Assembly (NCBI GenBank): GCA_019414205.1
Contig: DXML01000020.1
Coordinates: 1-64,000, forward strand
Reading direction: 5' to 3'
From: Collinsella sp.
GTDB lineage: Bacteria > Actinomycetota > Coriobacteriia > Coriobacteriales > Coriobacteriaceae
Length of the DNA: 64,000 nucleotides
The position numbers were made by a program, and so were the translations under genes. Shown in pieces: positions 26,304 through 34,689 of this stretch; within the stretch, counting starts at the first letter, position 1, and every line of letters starts with the position of its first letter. Under the pieces are notes generated by a model that saw only the letters and a list, made by a program, of their open reading frames with translations, was not told the origin of the DNA and did not search any database.

Positions 26304-27647
26304 TTAACGGAGCAGGCCGGCCACTTCGCCGGCTAGGGTGATGGTGCCGGCGGCTACGAAAGGCTCGCCCGCGGCATCGAAGGTGGCGAGAGCCTCGGAC
26401 ACGCTGGGGTACACGCCCGCAAGCTTATCGGCGTCAACCAGGGCAGCGAGCTCCTCCGCCGGTAGGGCGCGGTCGGAATCGGTCTGCGTCACAACCACGC
26501 GCGGGAAGGCAGGAATCAGCACATCGACGATACCCGCCACGTCCTTGTCGGCCAGCGCGGCGCACAACAGCGTGGGGCGATTCTCTACGCACGGATCGAT
26601 CTCGTCCAGTGCGCTCACAAAGTTCTCGCAGCTCTGAGGGTTATGGCAGGCATCAATCAGCTTGAGCGGATTGGTTCCCAGCACATCAAAACGGCCCGGC
26701 GTGGGGCAGCCCATAAGCGACGCATCGAGCTTGTCATGATCGAGCTCGCGACCCAGATACCCCTCGCACAGCATAATCGCGCACGCGGCATTCTGCGGCT
26801 GATAGGCCGGCTTGACCATGCTCGACGTATAGATCGCACGCGGCGTGGTGCAGCTAAACTCAACCGTATTGCCCACGTGCTCCGGCACTTTGGTCGTGGC
26901 ATGGTTCACTACGAGCGGCACAATGCCGCACTCGCGACAACGTGCATCCATCACGCGCTGAACACTTGCCTCATGCGTACCCTCGCCCAAAACAACCAGG
27001 CGCCCAGGCTTAATAACCGCAGCCTTCTCCACCGCAATGGCCTCGAGCGTATCTCCCAGAATGCGTGTATGGTCGAGCCCGATGCCCGTAATGGCAACGG
27101 CGACGGGATCGGTCGCACTCGTGGCGTCCCAGCGTCCGCCCATGCCGACCTCGAGCACAGCAACATCCACCGCGGCCTCGGCAAACACGACAAGTGCGGC
27201 AGCCGTCAGCAGATCAAACGGCGTGATGGCATAGGCACGCTCCCCCGCCGCCACACGACGGGCATTCACGCGATGTCCCGCCTCAACAGCGGCGGAAACG
27301 CCACGGGCAAAGGCCTCATCGCTCACGACGCGCCCATCGACCTCCATGCGCTCGGGATAGCGCACCAGCTGCGGCGACGTATACAGCGCGGTCTTTAACC
27401 CCTCACCACGCAAGATAGCAGCCGAAAAACGCGTGGTCGAAGTCTTGCCATTGGTACCGGCAACCTGAATGCAATCGAAATACTCATCCGGACGTCCCAG
27501 CTCATCGAGCATATCGACAACCGTCTCGAGCAGAGGACCAGCATCCCCAGAAATCCGCCCCGTATCAGCAGCAAGTCCCACAGCCTCATCAAACGAAAGC
27601 AGCTCAAACGAGAACGGCACAGAATACGACCCCGAACGCTTAGCCAT
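26304..27647 (-). CDS. folC: Bifunctional folylpolyglutamate synthase/dihydrofolate synthase
   Basis: A 447-residue Mur-ligase-fold enzyme: QVAGTNGKTSTTRFSAAIL is the ATP loop, YPERMEVDGRVVSD and VLEVGMGGRWDATSATDP are folate-binding and catalytic regions, and IGLDHTRILGDTLEAIAVEK holds the conserved histidine. It adds glutamate to dihydropteroate and to reduced folates. The ATG at 27645-27647 has AGGGGA ten bases upstream and is preferred over an ATG further 5'. It lies downstream of valS on the same strand, as in many bacteria, separated by a long hairpin element. Confidence 0.93.
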   Translation of the reverse strand: MAKRSGSYSVPFSFELLSFDEAVGLAADTGRISGDAGPLLETVVDMLDELGRPDEYFDCIQVAGTNGKTSTTRFSAAILRGEGLKTALYTSPQLVRYPERMEVDGRVVSDEAFARGVSAAVEAGHRVNARRVAAGERAYAITPFDLLTAAALVVFAEAAVDVAVLEVGMGGRWDATSATDPVAVAITGIGLDHTRILGDTLEAIAVEKAAVIKPGRLVVLGEGTHEASVQRVMDARCRECGIVPLVVNHATTKVPEHVGNTVEFSCTTPRAIYTSSMVKPAYQPQNAACAIMLCEGYLGRELDHDKLDASLMGCPTPGRFDVLGTNPLKLIDACHNPQSCENFVSALDEIDPCVENRPTLLCAALADKDVAGIVDVLIPAFPRVVVTQTDSDRALPAEELAALVDADKLAGVYPSVSEALATFDAAGEPFVAAGTITLAGEVAGLLR

Positions 27648-27805
27648 AACCCAAAGTCCCCTCAACATAAAAAGAGGCCCGTAAGCAACAACGAGCCCCC
27701 CATTCAAAATATCAGCCAAACACCGCTTTGCAGCAAGATCAAGGCCACGACCAAGTGACCCTTACACGCCAGATGCAAACAACCACGTAAACGAACTAGG
27801 AGCGG

Positions 27806-27906
27806 CCCGATGCTTTGCTCGCCGCAAGTTCCGCACGCAAAGGACAGCACTTAATGTGCTGTCCGTCTTGCGCAGGACTGTCCGCAGCGGAGAGCAAAGC
27901 ATCGGG
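27806..27906. repeat. Composite hairpin element between valS and folC
   Basis: Outer arms CCCGATGCTTTGCTC (27806-27820) and its perfect complement (27892-27906) enclose a second hairpin GGACAGCAC/GTGCTGTCC (27842-27850, 27856-27864) with a TTAAT loop. A second copy with other arms but the same plan lies upstream of valS. Confidence 0.8.
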
Positions 27907-27925
27907 ACGCGCCCCTCAGTAAGCC

Positions 27926-30622
27926 CTACGAGAAGTCAGCAACCTGAGCAGTCAGCGCCGCAAGGATCTCCTTGAGCTCAGCTGCACGGTCCCTCTTCTT
28001 CTGGACCACCGCGGGCGCGGCCTTGGCCACAAAACCCTCGTTGGCGAGCGTCTTCTCGCAGCCGGCGAGCTCCTTCTGAGCAGCGGCGATCTCCTTCTCC
28101 AGACGCGCCTTCTCGGCCGAAAGGTCAACCTTGCCCTCGAGCACCACAAAGACCTCGACGCCGCTATCGACCACGGCAATGCTCGCGGCCGGCTTCTCGA
28201 CGTCGGTACCCATGACCAGCGAGGCGGTGTTGGCCAGCGGCTCGATGGTCGAGCGCAGGCTCTCGAGCTTCTCGATGTCCTCGGCACCGGCGCGCACGAC
28301 CACGTCGAGCTCAGCCTTGGGGCTCAAGCGATAACGCGAACGCGTGGCGCGGGCGGCAGACACGACGGTACGGCACAGCTCAAATGCGCGCTCGGCGTCC
28401 TCGTCAACATACTTGGCGTAGTCGGCGGGCTCGGGCCACTTGGCGATCATGAGCGCCTCGGCGCGGTTCACGTTGCCCTCGGCGTCCAGGTCGAGCACGC
28501 TCGCCGGCATGTTGTCCCAGATCTCCTCGGTAACGAACGGCATAAGCGGGTGCATCAGGCGAATGGAGGTGTCGAGCACAAAGATCAGGTTGCGCTGAGC
28601 CTGCAGTCGGCCCTCGCCCTTCAGGCGGGCCTTGGTGACCTCGACGTACCAGTCGCAGACCTCGTTCCAGAAGAACTGCTGCACGCCGCGGGCCATGTCG
28701 CCAAAGGTGTAGTTCTCGATACCCTCGGTGACCATCTTGACGGCCTTGGCCAGGCGGCTGAACATCCAGGCGTCGGCCGGCGTCTCCACGACGGGCTCGC
28801 CGGGCGTGTAGCCCTCCATGTTCATGAGCAGGAAGCGGCTGGCGTTCCAGATCTTGGTCACAAAGCTCTTGGCCTGGTCGGTACGCGGGCTGTCGATGAG
28901 CTTCTTGGTCTTCTTATCGATGTTCGCGTCGAACTTGACGTCCTGGTTGTTGGTGCAGAGCGTGAGCAGGTTGTAGCGCATGGCGTCGGCGCCGTACATG
29001 CCAATGAGGTCCATGGGGTCTACGCCATTGCCCTTGGACTTGGACATGCGGCTGCCGTCCTTGGCCAGGATCGTCGGGTAGATGACGACGTCCTTAAACG
29101 GCACCTCGTCCAAGAAATACAGCGAGCTCATGACCATGCGGGCGACCCACAGCGCGATGATGTCGCGCGCGGTGACCAGCGCCGTCGTGGGGTGATGGCC
29201 CTCGAGCAGTTCCGGCTTTTGCGGCCAGCCCTGCGTGGCGAAGGTCCACAGCTGAGAGCTGAACCAGGTGTCCAGCACGTTCTCGTCCTGATGCACGTGA
29301 TGGCCGCCGCACTTGGGGCACACGTCGGTGTCCTCGGTAAGGGCGTCCTCCCAGCCGCAGTCCTCGCAGTAGAACACGGGGATGCGGTGGCCCCACCACA
29401 GCTGGCGCGAGATACACCAGTCCTTGAGGTTCTCCATCCAGGTGGTGTAGGTCTGCGTCCAGCGCGCAGGGTGGAAGGTGACCTTGCCGGAGTTGACGGC
29501 GTCAAGCGCCGGCCCCTTGAGCTTGTCGACGGCCACAAACCACTGCTCGGACAGCCACGGCTCCAGGGCGGAGTCGCAACGGTAGCAGTGCATGACGGAG
29601 TGGTCGAGCTCTTCGACGTGGTCGAGCAGATCGTGCTCCTCGAACCACTTGATAACGGCTTCGCGGCACTCGTCGCGGTTCATGCCAGTGAACTCGCCAT
29701 AGCCCTCGACGACCACCGCGTGCTCGTCGAAAATGTTGATCTGCGGCAGGTCGTGGGCCTGACCCATGGCATAGTCGTTGGGGTCGTGAGCCGGGGTGAC
29801 CTTGACAAAGCCGGAACCGAAGTTGGCATCAACGTGCCAATCCTCAAAGATGGGAATCTCGCGGTCGACGATGGGAAGCTTGACGGTCTTACCCACAAAG
29901 GCGGCCTTCTCGGGATCCTTCGGGGAGACGGCGACGCCCGTGTCACCGAGCATGGTCTCGGGGCGCGTGGTGGCGACGACGATGTAGTCCTGGCCGTTGA
30001 CCGGCTCGGTCAGCGGGTAGCGCAGGTGCCACAGGTGGCCCTTCTCGTCCCTGTACTCGGCCTCGTCGTCCGAGATGGCGGTGGTGCAGTTGGGGCACCA
30101 GTTGACGATGCGCTTGCCACGGTAGATCAGGCCGTCGTGGTACCAGTCGCAGAAGACCTTACGCACGGCCTGGGCGTAATCCTCGTCCATGGTGAAGCGC
30201 TCGTTGTCAAAGTCGACGGAGCAGCCCATGCGCTTGATTTGCTCGACGATGATGCCGCCGTACTCGTGGGTCCAGTCCCAGCAAGCGTCGACAAACTTGT
30301 CGCGACCAATCTCCAGGCGGCTGATGCCCTCGCTCTTGAGCTTCTTGTCGACCTTGGTCTGCGTGGCGATACCGGCGTGATCGGTGCCCAGCACCCAGCG
30401 CGTGGACTTGCCGCGCATGCGAGCCATACGGACGATGGCATCCTGGATGGAGTCGTCGGTGGCGTGACCCATGTGGAGCTTGCCGGTCACGTTGGGAGGC
30501 GGAATGGTGACGGTGCAGTCGCCCACGCCCTCACGGCGCTTGTAGTAGCCGCCGTCGAGCCACTTCTGCAGGATCGCCGGCTCGTTGGTCGACGGATCGT
30601 AGTTCTTGGGCATCTCTTCCAT
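27926..30622 (-). CDS. valS: Valyl-tRNA synthetase
   Basis: An 898-residue class I synthetase. PPPNVTGKLHMGHATDD is the HIGH-type motif near residue 45 and DGSRMSKSKGNGVDP the KMSKS loop near 530. A CP1 editing domain lies between (VATTRPETMLGDTGVAV), and a C-terminal coiled coil (about residues 830-895, RLEKEIAAAQKELAGCEKT) is typical of ValRS. A zinc-ribbon insertion is seen in CPKCGGHHVHQ and the preceding YCEDCGWED. It charges tRNA-Val. The start ATG follows GGGAGAG; a composite hairpin lies in its 5' leader. folC follows downstream. Confidence 0.97.
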   Translation of the reverse strand: MEEMPKNYDPSTNEPAILQKWLDGGYYKRREGVGDCTVTIPPPNVTGKLHMGHATDDSIQDAIVRMARMRGKSTRWVLGTDHAGIATQTKVDKKLKSEGISRLEIGRDKFVDACWDWTHEYGGIIVEQIKRMGCSVDFDNERFTMDEDYAQAVRKVFCDWYHDGLIYRGKRIVNWCPNCTTAISDDEAEYRDEKGHLWHLRYPLTEPVNGQDYIVVATTRPETMLGDTGVAVSPKDPEKAAFVGKTVKLPIVDREIPIFEDWHVDANFGSGFVKVTPAHDPNDYAMGQAHDLPQINIFDEHAVVVEGYGEFTGMNRDECREAVIKWFEEHDLLDHVEELDHSVMHCYRCDSALEPWLSEQWFVAVDKLKGPALDAVNSGKVTFHPARWTQTYTTWMENLKDWCISRQLWWGHRIPVFYCEDCGWEDALTEDTDVCPKCGGHHVHQDENVLDTWFSSQLWTFATQGWPQKPELLEGHHPTTALVTARDIIALWVARMVMSSLYFLDEVPFKDVVIYPTILAKDGSRMSKSKGNGVDPMDLIGMYGADAMRYNLLTLCTNNQDVKFDANIDKKTKKLIDSPRTDQAKSFVTKIWNASRFLLMNMEGYTPGEPVVETPADAWMFSRLAKAVKMVTEGIENYTFGDMARGVQQFFWNEVCDWYVEVTKARLKGEGRLQAQRNLIFVLDTSIRLMHPLMPFVTEEIWDNMPASVLDLDAEGNVNRAEALMIAKWPEPADYAKYVDEDAERAFELCRTVVSAARATRSRYRLSPKAELDVVVRAGAEDIEKLESLRSTIEPLANTASLVMGTDVEKPAASIAVVDSGVEVFVVLEGKVDLSAEKARLEKEIAAAQKELAGCEKTLANEGFVAKAAPAVVQKKRDRAAELKEILAALTAQVADFS

Positions 30623-30642
30623 ATATCTCTCCCTTGCCCGTC

Positions 30643-30755
30643 GGCGTGTCCGCCTGCTTGGTTTTCGCTCGGTCAGGTCCTGGCTCGCACGAAGAGCACA
30701 TTTAGTGCTCTTCGGCTCGTGCGGAATCTACGAAAACCAAGCAGGCGGACACGCC
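30643..30755. repeat. Composite hairpin element in the valS leader
   Basis: A perfect 25-bp inverted repeat (30643-30667 and 30731-30755) encloses an inner 10-bp hairpin CGAAGAGCAC/GTGCTCTTCG (30690-30699, 30705-30714) with an ATTTA loop. On the minus strand it ends about 20 bases before the valS start codon and would be transcribed in its leader. No T-box antiterminator motif was found. Confidence 0.8.
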
Positions 30756-30849
30756 TTAGGTATCGATTACTTCAGTCTGAATTGACTTCGCTTTGGCTTA
30801 AACAAACACACAGAATAACACAGGTAGTTGGGGTTATTGCGTATATATA

Positions 30850-30886
30850 AAATAGCCTCCGACCGCGGATGGTCGGAGGCTATTTG
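30850..30886 (-). terminator. Intrinsic terminator of the tig-clpP-clpX unit
   Basis: Minus-strand arms ATAGCCTCCGACC and GGTCGGAGGCTAT with a T-rich tail, 20 bp after the clpX stop. Confidence 0.85.
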
Positions 30887-30906
30887 CAAGCACGTTTTTG
30901 TCAGGT

Positions 30907-32313
30907 TTACCCGTAGATGCGTCGGGGCTGTTCTTCGCCCTTTACGGCAGCTTCGGTTACGATGACCTTGGCGACGCCCTCCTCGCTGGGGAGGTCGAAC
31001 ATCGTCTGCTGCAGCACGTCTTCGCAGATGGCGCGCAGGCCGCGGGCACCGGTCTTGCGGGCAAGTGCCATGCGGGCGATCTCGTGCAGGGCCGCGTCCT
31101 CAAACTCAAGATCGACGTCCTCGAGCTGGAACATCTTACGGTACTGGCGCACCACGGCATTCTTTGGCTCGGTCAGGATCGACACCAGGTCGTCCTCGTC
31201 GAGCGCCTGCGTCTGGGTAACGACGGGCGTACGTCCCACGAACTCGGGGATCATGCCGAATGCATTGAGGTCCTGCGGGAGTACCTGGCGCAGCAGGTCG
31301 TTCTCGTCGACCGAGGTGGGGCCGGCGATCTCGGAGTTAAAGCCCACGCCCTTGTTGCCAACGCGATCGGCGATGATCTTATCCAGACCCACAAAGGCAC
31401 CGCCGCAGATAAACAGGATGTTGGTCGTGTCGATCTGCAACAGCTCCTGCTGGGGATGCTTGCGGCCGCCGGTGGGCGGAACGCTTGCCACCGTGCCCTC
31501 AAGAATCTTAAGCAGCGCCTGTTGAACGCCCTCGCCCGAGACATCGCGGGTAATGGAGAGGTTCTCGGCCTTGCGGGCGATCTTGTCAATCTCATCCACG
31601 TAGATAATGCCCACCTGAGCGCGCTCAATGTCGCCATCGGCAGCATTGATGAGCTTGAGAAGGATGTTCTCCACGTCCTCGCCCACATAGCCGGCCTCGG
31701 TGAGCGCGGTGGCATCGGCGATGGCAAACGGCACCTCGAGGATGCGCGCGAGCGTCTGGGCCAACAAGGTCTTGCCGGTACCGGTTGGACCGAGCAGCAG
31801 GATGTTGGACTTGGCAAGCTCTACCTCGTCCATATCGTCGTCGAACTGCGAGCCCATGCCGCCGTCAAAGGCAGACACCGCGGCGCCACCCTCGATCACG
31901 CGGCGATAGTGGTTGTACACGGCCACCGACATGGCGCGCTTGGCGTCCTCCTGACCCATAACATAGGCCGAAAGCTCGTCATAGATCTCGTGCGGCGTCG
32001 GCACGTGCGTGATGACCTGGCGATCGTCCTCGAGCTCAAAACCCTCGGTCTCGGGGTCCGCGGCGGGCTGGGATGCAGCCTGGCCGTGGTCGTTGAGGAA
32101 GCCCGGCAGCTTGCCGTTGCGGGCAGCGTCCATAAAGTCCGAAGCAAGCGACTCCTCAAGGATCTCGGAGCAGGCGGCGACGCACTCGTCGCAGATAAAG
32201 ATGTTGGTCGGGCCCTTTACGAGACGACGGACCTGCCCCTGCTCTTTTCCGCAGAAGGAGCAGCGGATGGGGTTGCCATTCTCGTCAAAGTTGTCCTGCA
32301 TGTTTCCTGCCAT
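30907..32313 (-). CDS. clpX: ATP-dependent Clp protease ATP-binding subunit ClpX
   Basis: A 468-residue AAA+ unfoldase. The N-terminal zinc-binding domain has CSFCGKEQ and [10 protein letters not shown]. Walker A is [10 protein letters not shown], Walker [12 protein letters not shown], and the pore loop [11 protein letters not shown]; sensor 2 is in [12 protein letters not shown]. It unfolds substrates and feeds them to ClpP, whose gene lies one base upstream of this start. An acidic linker between residues 65 and 95 is longer than in E. coli ClpX, and the C-terminus is a little extended. A terminator follows. Confidence 0.97.
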   Translation of the reverse strand: MAGNMQDNFDENGNPIRCSFCGKEQGQVRRLVKGPTNIFICDECVAACSEILEESLASDFMDAARNGKLPGFLNDHGQAASQPAADPETEGFELEDDRQVITHVPTPHEIYDELSAYVMGQEDAKRAMSVAVYNHYRRVIEGGAAVSAFDGGMGSQFDDDMDEVELAKSNILLLGPTGTGKTLLAQTLARILEVPFAIADATALTEAGYVGEDVENILLKLINAADGDIERAQVGIIYVDEIDKIARKAENLSITRDVSGEGVQQALLKILEGTVASVPPTGGRKHPQQELLQIDTTNILFICGGAFVGLDKIIADRVGNKGVGFNSEIAGPTSVDENDLLRQVLPQDLNAFGMIPEFVGRTPVVTQTQALDEDDLVSILTEPKNAVVRQYRKMFQLEDVDLEFEDAALHEIARMALARKTGARGLRAICEDVLQQTMFDLPSEEGVAKVIVTEAAVKGEEQPRRIYG

Positions 32314-32314
32314 C

Positions 32315-32947
32315 CTAGGCGTCCTTCGCGGCGAGATCGCGCGAGGTGACGATACGGTCGATCAGGCCGTAGTCGAGGGCCTCGGCAGCGGTCAGGTAGT
32401 TGTCGCGCTCGGTGTCGGCCTGGACCTTCTCGATCGGCTGGCCCGAGGCATCGGACAGGATCTGGTTGAGCTCGCGGCGGGTCTTCTTGATCTCCTCGGC
32501 CACGATCTCGATCTCGGTCTGCTGACCCTGGGCACCGCCGCTGGGCTGGTGAATCATGACCTTGGAGTGCGGCAGGCAGAAGCGCTTGCCCTTGGCGCCG
32601 GCCGAAAGCAGTACGGCGGCCATAGACGCGGCCATACCGACGCAGATGGTGGAGACCTGCGGCTTGATGAAGTTCATGGTGTCAAGAATCGCCAGGCCGG
32701 AGTAAACCTCGCCACCGGGCGAATTGATGTAGAGCGAGATATCCTTCTCGGCATCCTGGCTCTCAAGATGCAGCAGCTGGGCAACGACCAGGTTGGCGCT
32801 GACGGAGTTGATCTCCTCGCCCAAGAAGATGATGCGGTCGTTGAGCAGGCGCGAATAGATATCGTAGCTGCGCTCGCCGCGCGGCGTCTGCTCGATAACG
32901 TATGGCACGAGGGCGGAATCGAACTTAGCGATCATACGCATCTCCAT
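32315..32947 (-). CDS. clpP: ATP-dependent Clp protease proteolytic subunit ClpP
   Basis: About 206-210 residues, a serine peptidase of family S14. The catalytic serine is in [17 protein letters not shown], the histidine in [14 protein letters not shown], and the aspartate in [12 protein letters not shown]. It forms the tetradecameric chamber used with ClpX. The N-terminus reads [11 protein letters not shown]; the third methionine of this stretch has GGAG six bases upstream and may be the true start (32935), so the first four residues are uncertain. It lies between tig and clpX, a common bacterial order. Confidence 0.96.
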   Translation of the reverse strand: MEMRMIAKFDSALVPYVIEQTPRGERSYDIYSRLLNDRIIFLGEEINSVSANLVVAQLLHLESQDAEKDISLYINSPGGEVYSGLAILDTMNFIKPQVSTICVGMAASMAAVLLSAGAKGKRFCLPHSKVMIHQPSGGAQGQQTEIEIVAEEIKKTRRELNQILSDASGQPIEKVQADTERDNYLTAAEALDYGLIDRIVTSRDLAAKDA

Positions 32948-32980
32948 TTCTCTTACGGACCAATAGTGGTTCTAGACAAA

Positions 32981-33021
32981 CGTACGGTGCCCGCATGCTA
33001 TGCATTGGCTGGCACCGTACG
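32981..33021. repeat. Inverted repeat between tig and clpP
   Basis: CGTACGGTGCC (32981-32991) and GGCACCGTACG (33011-33021) form a perfect 11-bp stem with a 19-nt loop, 34 bp upstream of clpP. It could weaken or modulate read-through from tig into clpP; no terminator T-run follows. Confidence 0.6.
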
Positions 33022-33097
33022 AAGCAACCGGATAACCGGCTTATAACTTTACCCCATCACGGGCACATACATGCGCTCGCGGGCAAGGTGGCGAGAA

Positions 33098-34396
33098 TTA
33101 CTCGGCGTCCTTGGCGGTCTCGTCGACCTCGGTCACCTTGGCGTTCTCGACCAGGTGATCGACGGCCTTGGAGCGACGGATGGACTCGCGGACGGCAGGC
33201 ATGCGGCCATCGGCGATGAACTCAGCTTTGGAAGCCTCGACGTCCTTGACGCCGGCCTTCTCGAACTCGGCGTTGATGTCGTCCTCGGTGACCTCAATCT
33301 TGAGCTCGCGGGCGAGAGCGTCGAGCGCCAGGGACTCACGGGCAACGTCGTTGGCCTGCTTGTGCAGGTCGCCGATGAACTGCTCCATGGTCAGGCCGGA
33401 AGCGGGCAGCCAGGTGTCCAGCGTCATGCCGCGGGCAGCAAGGTTGGACAGGAAGTTCTGGCCAAGCTCCTCAAAGACGGACTGCTCGTAGTCGGCGTCC
33501 ATCTCGTCGAGCTGCAGGCGCTCGGCGAGAGCGGAGACGCAACGGTTCTCCTTCTCGGCCGGGAGGCGGGAAGCCTTGTCCTGCTCGATCTCGATCTTGA
33601 TGGCGTCGCGCATAGCGTCGATGCTGTCGAAGCCAAAGTCAGACTTGACGAGCTCGTCGGTGAGCTCGGGGGTGTTGCGGACCTTGATGCCCTTGATGGT
33701 GACCTCGACGGTGTGGGTCTCGGCCTCCTCGCCCTCCTCGGCCTCGTCGGTCCAGGTGACGGACTTGACGTCGTCAACGTTGGCGCCGATCAGGGCCTCG
33801 TTGAACTCGGCGGGGTTGCTGTCGCTACCGGCGATGAGCATACGGCCCTCGGCGGCGAAGTTATCGGCGTTCTCGACGGCCTTGAGGTCGACGGTAACGT
33901 AGTCCTCGGCCTCGACAGCGCGGCCCTCGACGTCCTCGAAGGTGGCACGGTAGTTGAGGAGCATCTCGACCTGGTTGTTGATCTCGGACTCGGTGACCTC
34001 CGCAGGGGGCATCTCGATCTCGACGGCGTCGAAGGAGGAGAGCTCAGCGGCGGGACGCAGGGAGAACTCGACGGTGTAGGTGTAGTCCTCGTGATCCTTG
34101 GCGAGGTCGAGCTCCTTGTAGTCACCGTTCTTGGTGGGGACGATGTCCAGCTCGTTGAGGACGGCGGGCTCGTTGGCGGCGATCAGGTCGTTGGTGGCCT
34201 GAGCGAGGGTAGCCTCGGCGCCAAGAGCGGAATCGATGACCGGACGGGGAGCCTTACCGGCACGGAAACCCGGGAAGCGGTACTTCTTGGCGGTGTCCTT
34301 GTAGGCCTTCTTGATCGCGGCGTCGACGTCGGCGGCCGGGATGGTGACCGTAGCGGTGAGCTTGGCGTCCTTGACGTCAGAAGCGGTGATGTTCAA
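33098..34396 (-). CDS. tig: Trigger factor (ribosome-associated chaperone, peptidyl-prolyl isomerase)
   Basis: About 432 residues. The N-terminal ribosome-binding domain contains the signature FPGFRAGKAPRPVID (GFRxGxxP) near residue 45. A central FKBP-type domain begins around EAEDYVTVDLKAVENADNF, and a long helical C-terminal chaperone domain follows. The stretch ATGAGGAGGAACGTGTTG offers three starts. AGGAGG sits six bases before the TTG at 34394-34396, so TTG (giving MNITASDVK) is preferred to the ATG at 34409-34411 or the GTG between. It lies directly downstream of tRNA-Leu and upstream of clpP. Confidence 0.94.
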   Translation of the reverse strand: MNITASDVKDAKLTATVTIPAADVDAAIKKAYKDTAKKYRFPGFRAGKAPRPVIDSALGAEATLAQATNDLIAANEPAVLNELDIVPTKNGDYKELDLAKDHEDYTYTVEFSLRPAAELSSFDAVEIEMPPAEVTESEINNQVEMLLNYRATFEDVEGRAVEAEDYVTVDLKAVENADNFAAEGRMLIAGSDSNPAEFNEALIGANVDDVKSVTWTDEAEEGEEAETHTVEVTIKGIKVRNTPELTDELVKSDFGFDSIDAMRDAIKIEIEQDKASRLPAEKENRCVSALAERLQLDEMDADYEQSVFEELGQNFLSNLAARGMTLDTWLPASGLTMEQFIGDLHKQANDVARESLALDALARELKIEVTEDDINAEFEKAGVKDVEASKAEFIADGRMPAVRESIRRSKAVDHLVENAKVTEVDETAKDAE

Positions 34397-34487
34397 CACG
34401 TTCCTCCTCATACTGCCCAGCTTATCTGAGGTGCTGGTACCTTTATGCAACAAAGAGTCGCGACGGCCGAAGCCGACGCAGATGCGT

Positions 34488-34571
34488 TGGTGCGGGCGAA
34501 AGGACTCGAACCTTCACGGGAATCCCACCAGAACCTAAATCTGGCGCGTCTACCAATTCCGCCACGCCCGC
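34488..34571 (-). tRNA. tRNA-Leu (anticodon UAG)
   Basis: Acceptor GCGGGCG pairs with CGCCCGC, and the anticodon loop UUUAGGU sits between CCAGA and UCUGG. The short variable arm and GGTTCGAGTCC T-arm are present, and the CCA end is encoded (34488-34490). It lies upstream of tig. Confidence 0.93.
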
Positions 34572-34689
34572 ATGAGCGCACAGACTAGGAATGATAGCAG
34601 ATACGAACGGCAAGCGCACGCATGCGTTTTACAGGCTCACGACCTCACCACGAGTGCGAAAGGCGGGGCGAGTTGCCCCGCCCCGCCAA

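Noticed and set aside
30643..30755. T-box leader for valS
   Set aside because: No antiterminator TGG bulge, AGGGTGG-like segment or specifier loop could be found; the structure is a nested perfect inverted repeat instead.
28550..30850. 766-codon plus-strand frame opposite valS
   Set aside because: Antisense shadow of valS, crossing its promoter and leader hairpin; no recognisable domain.
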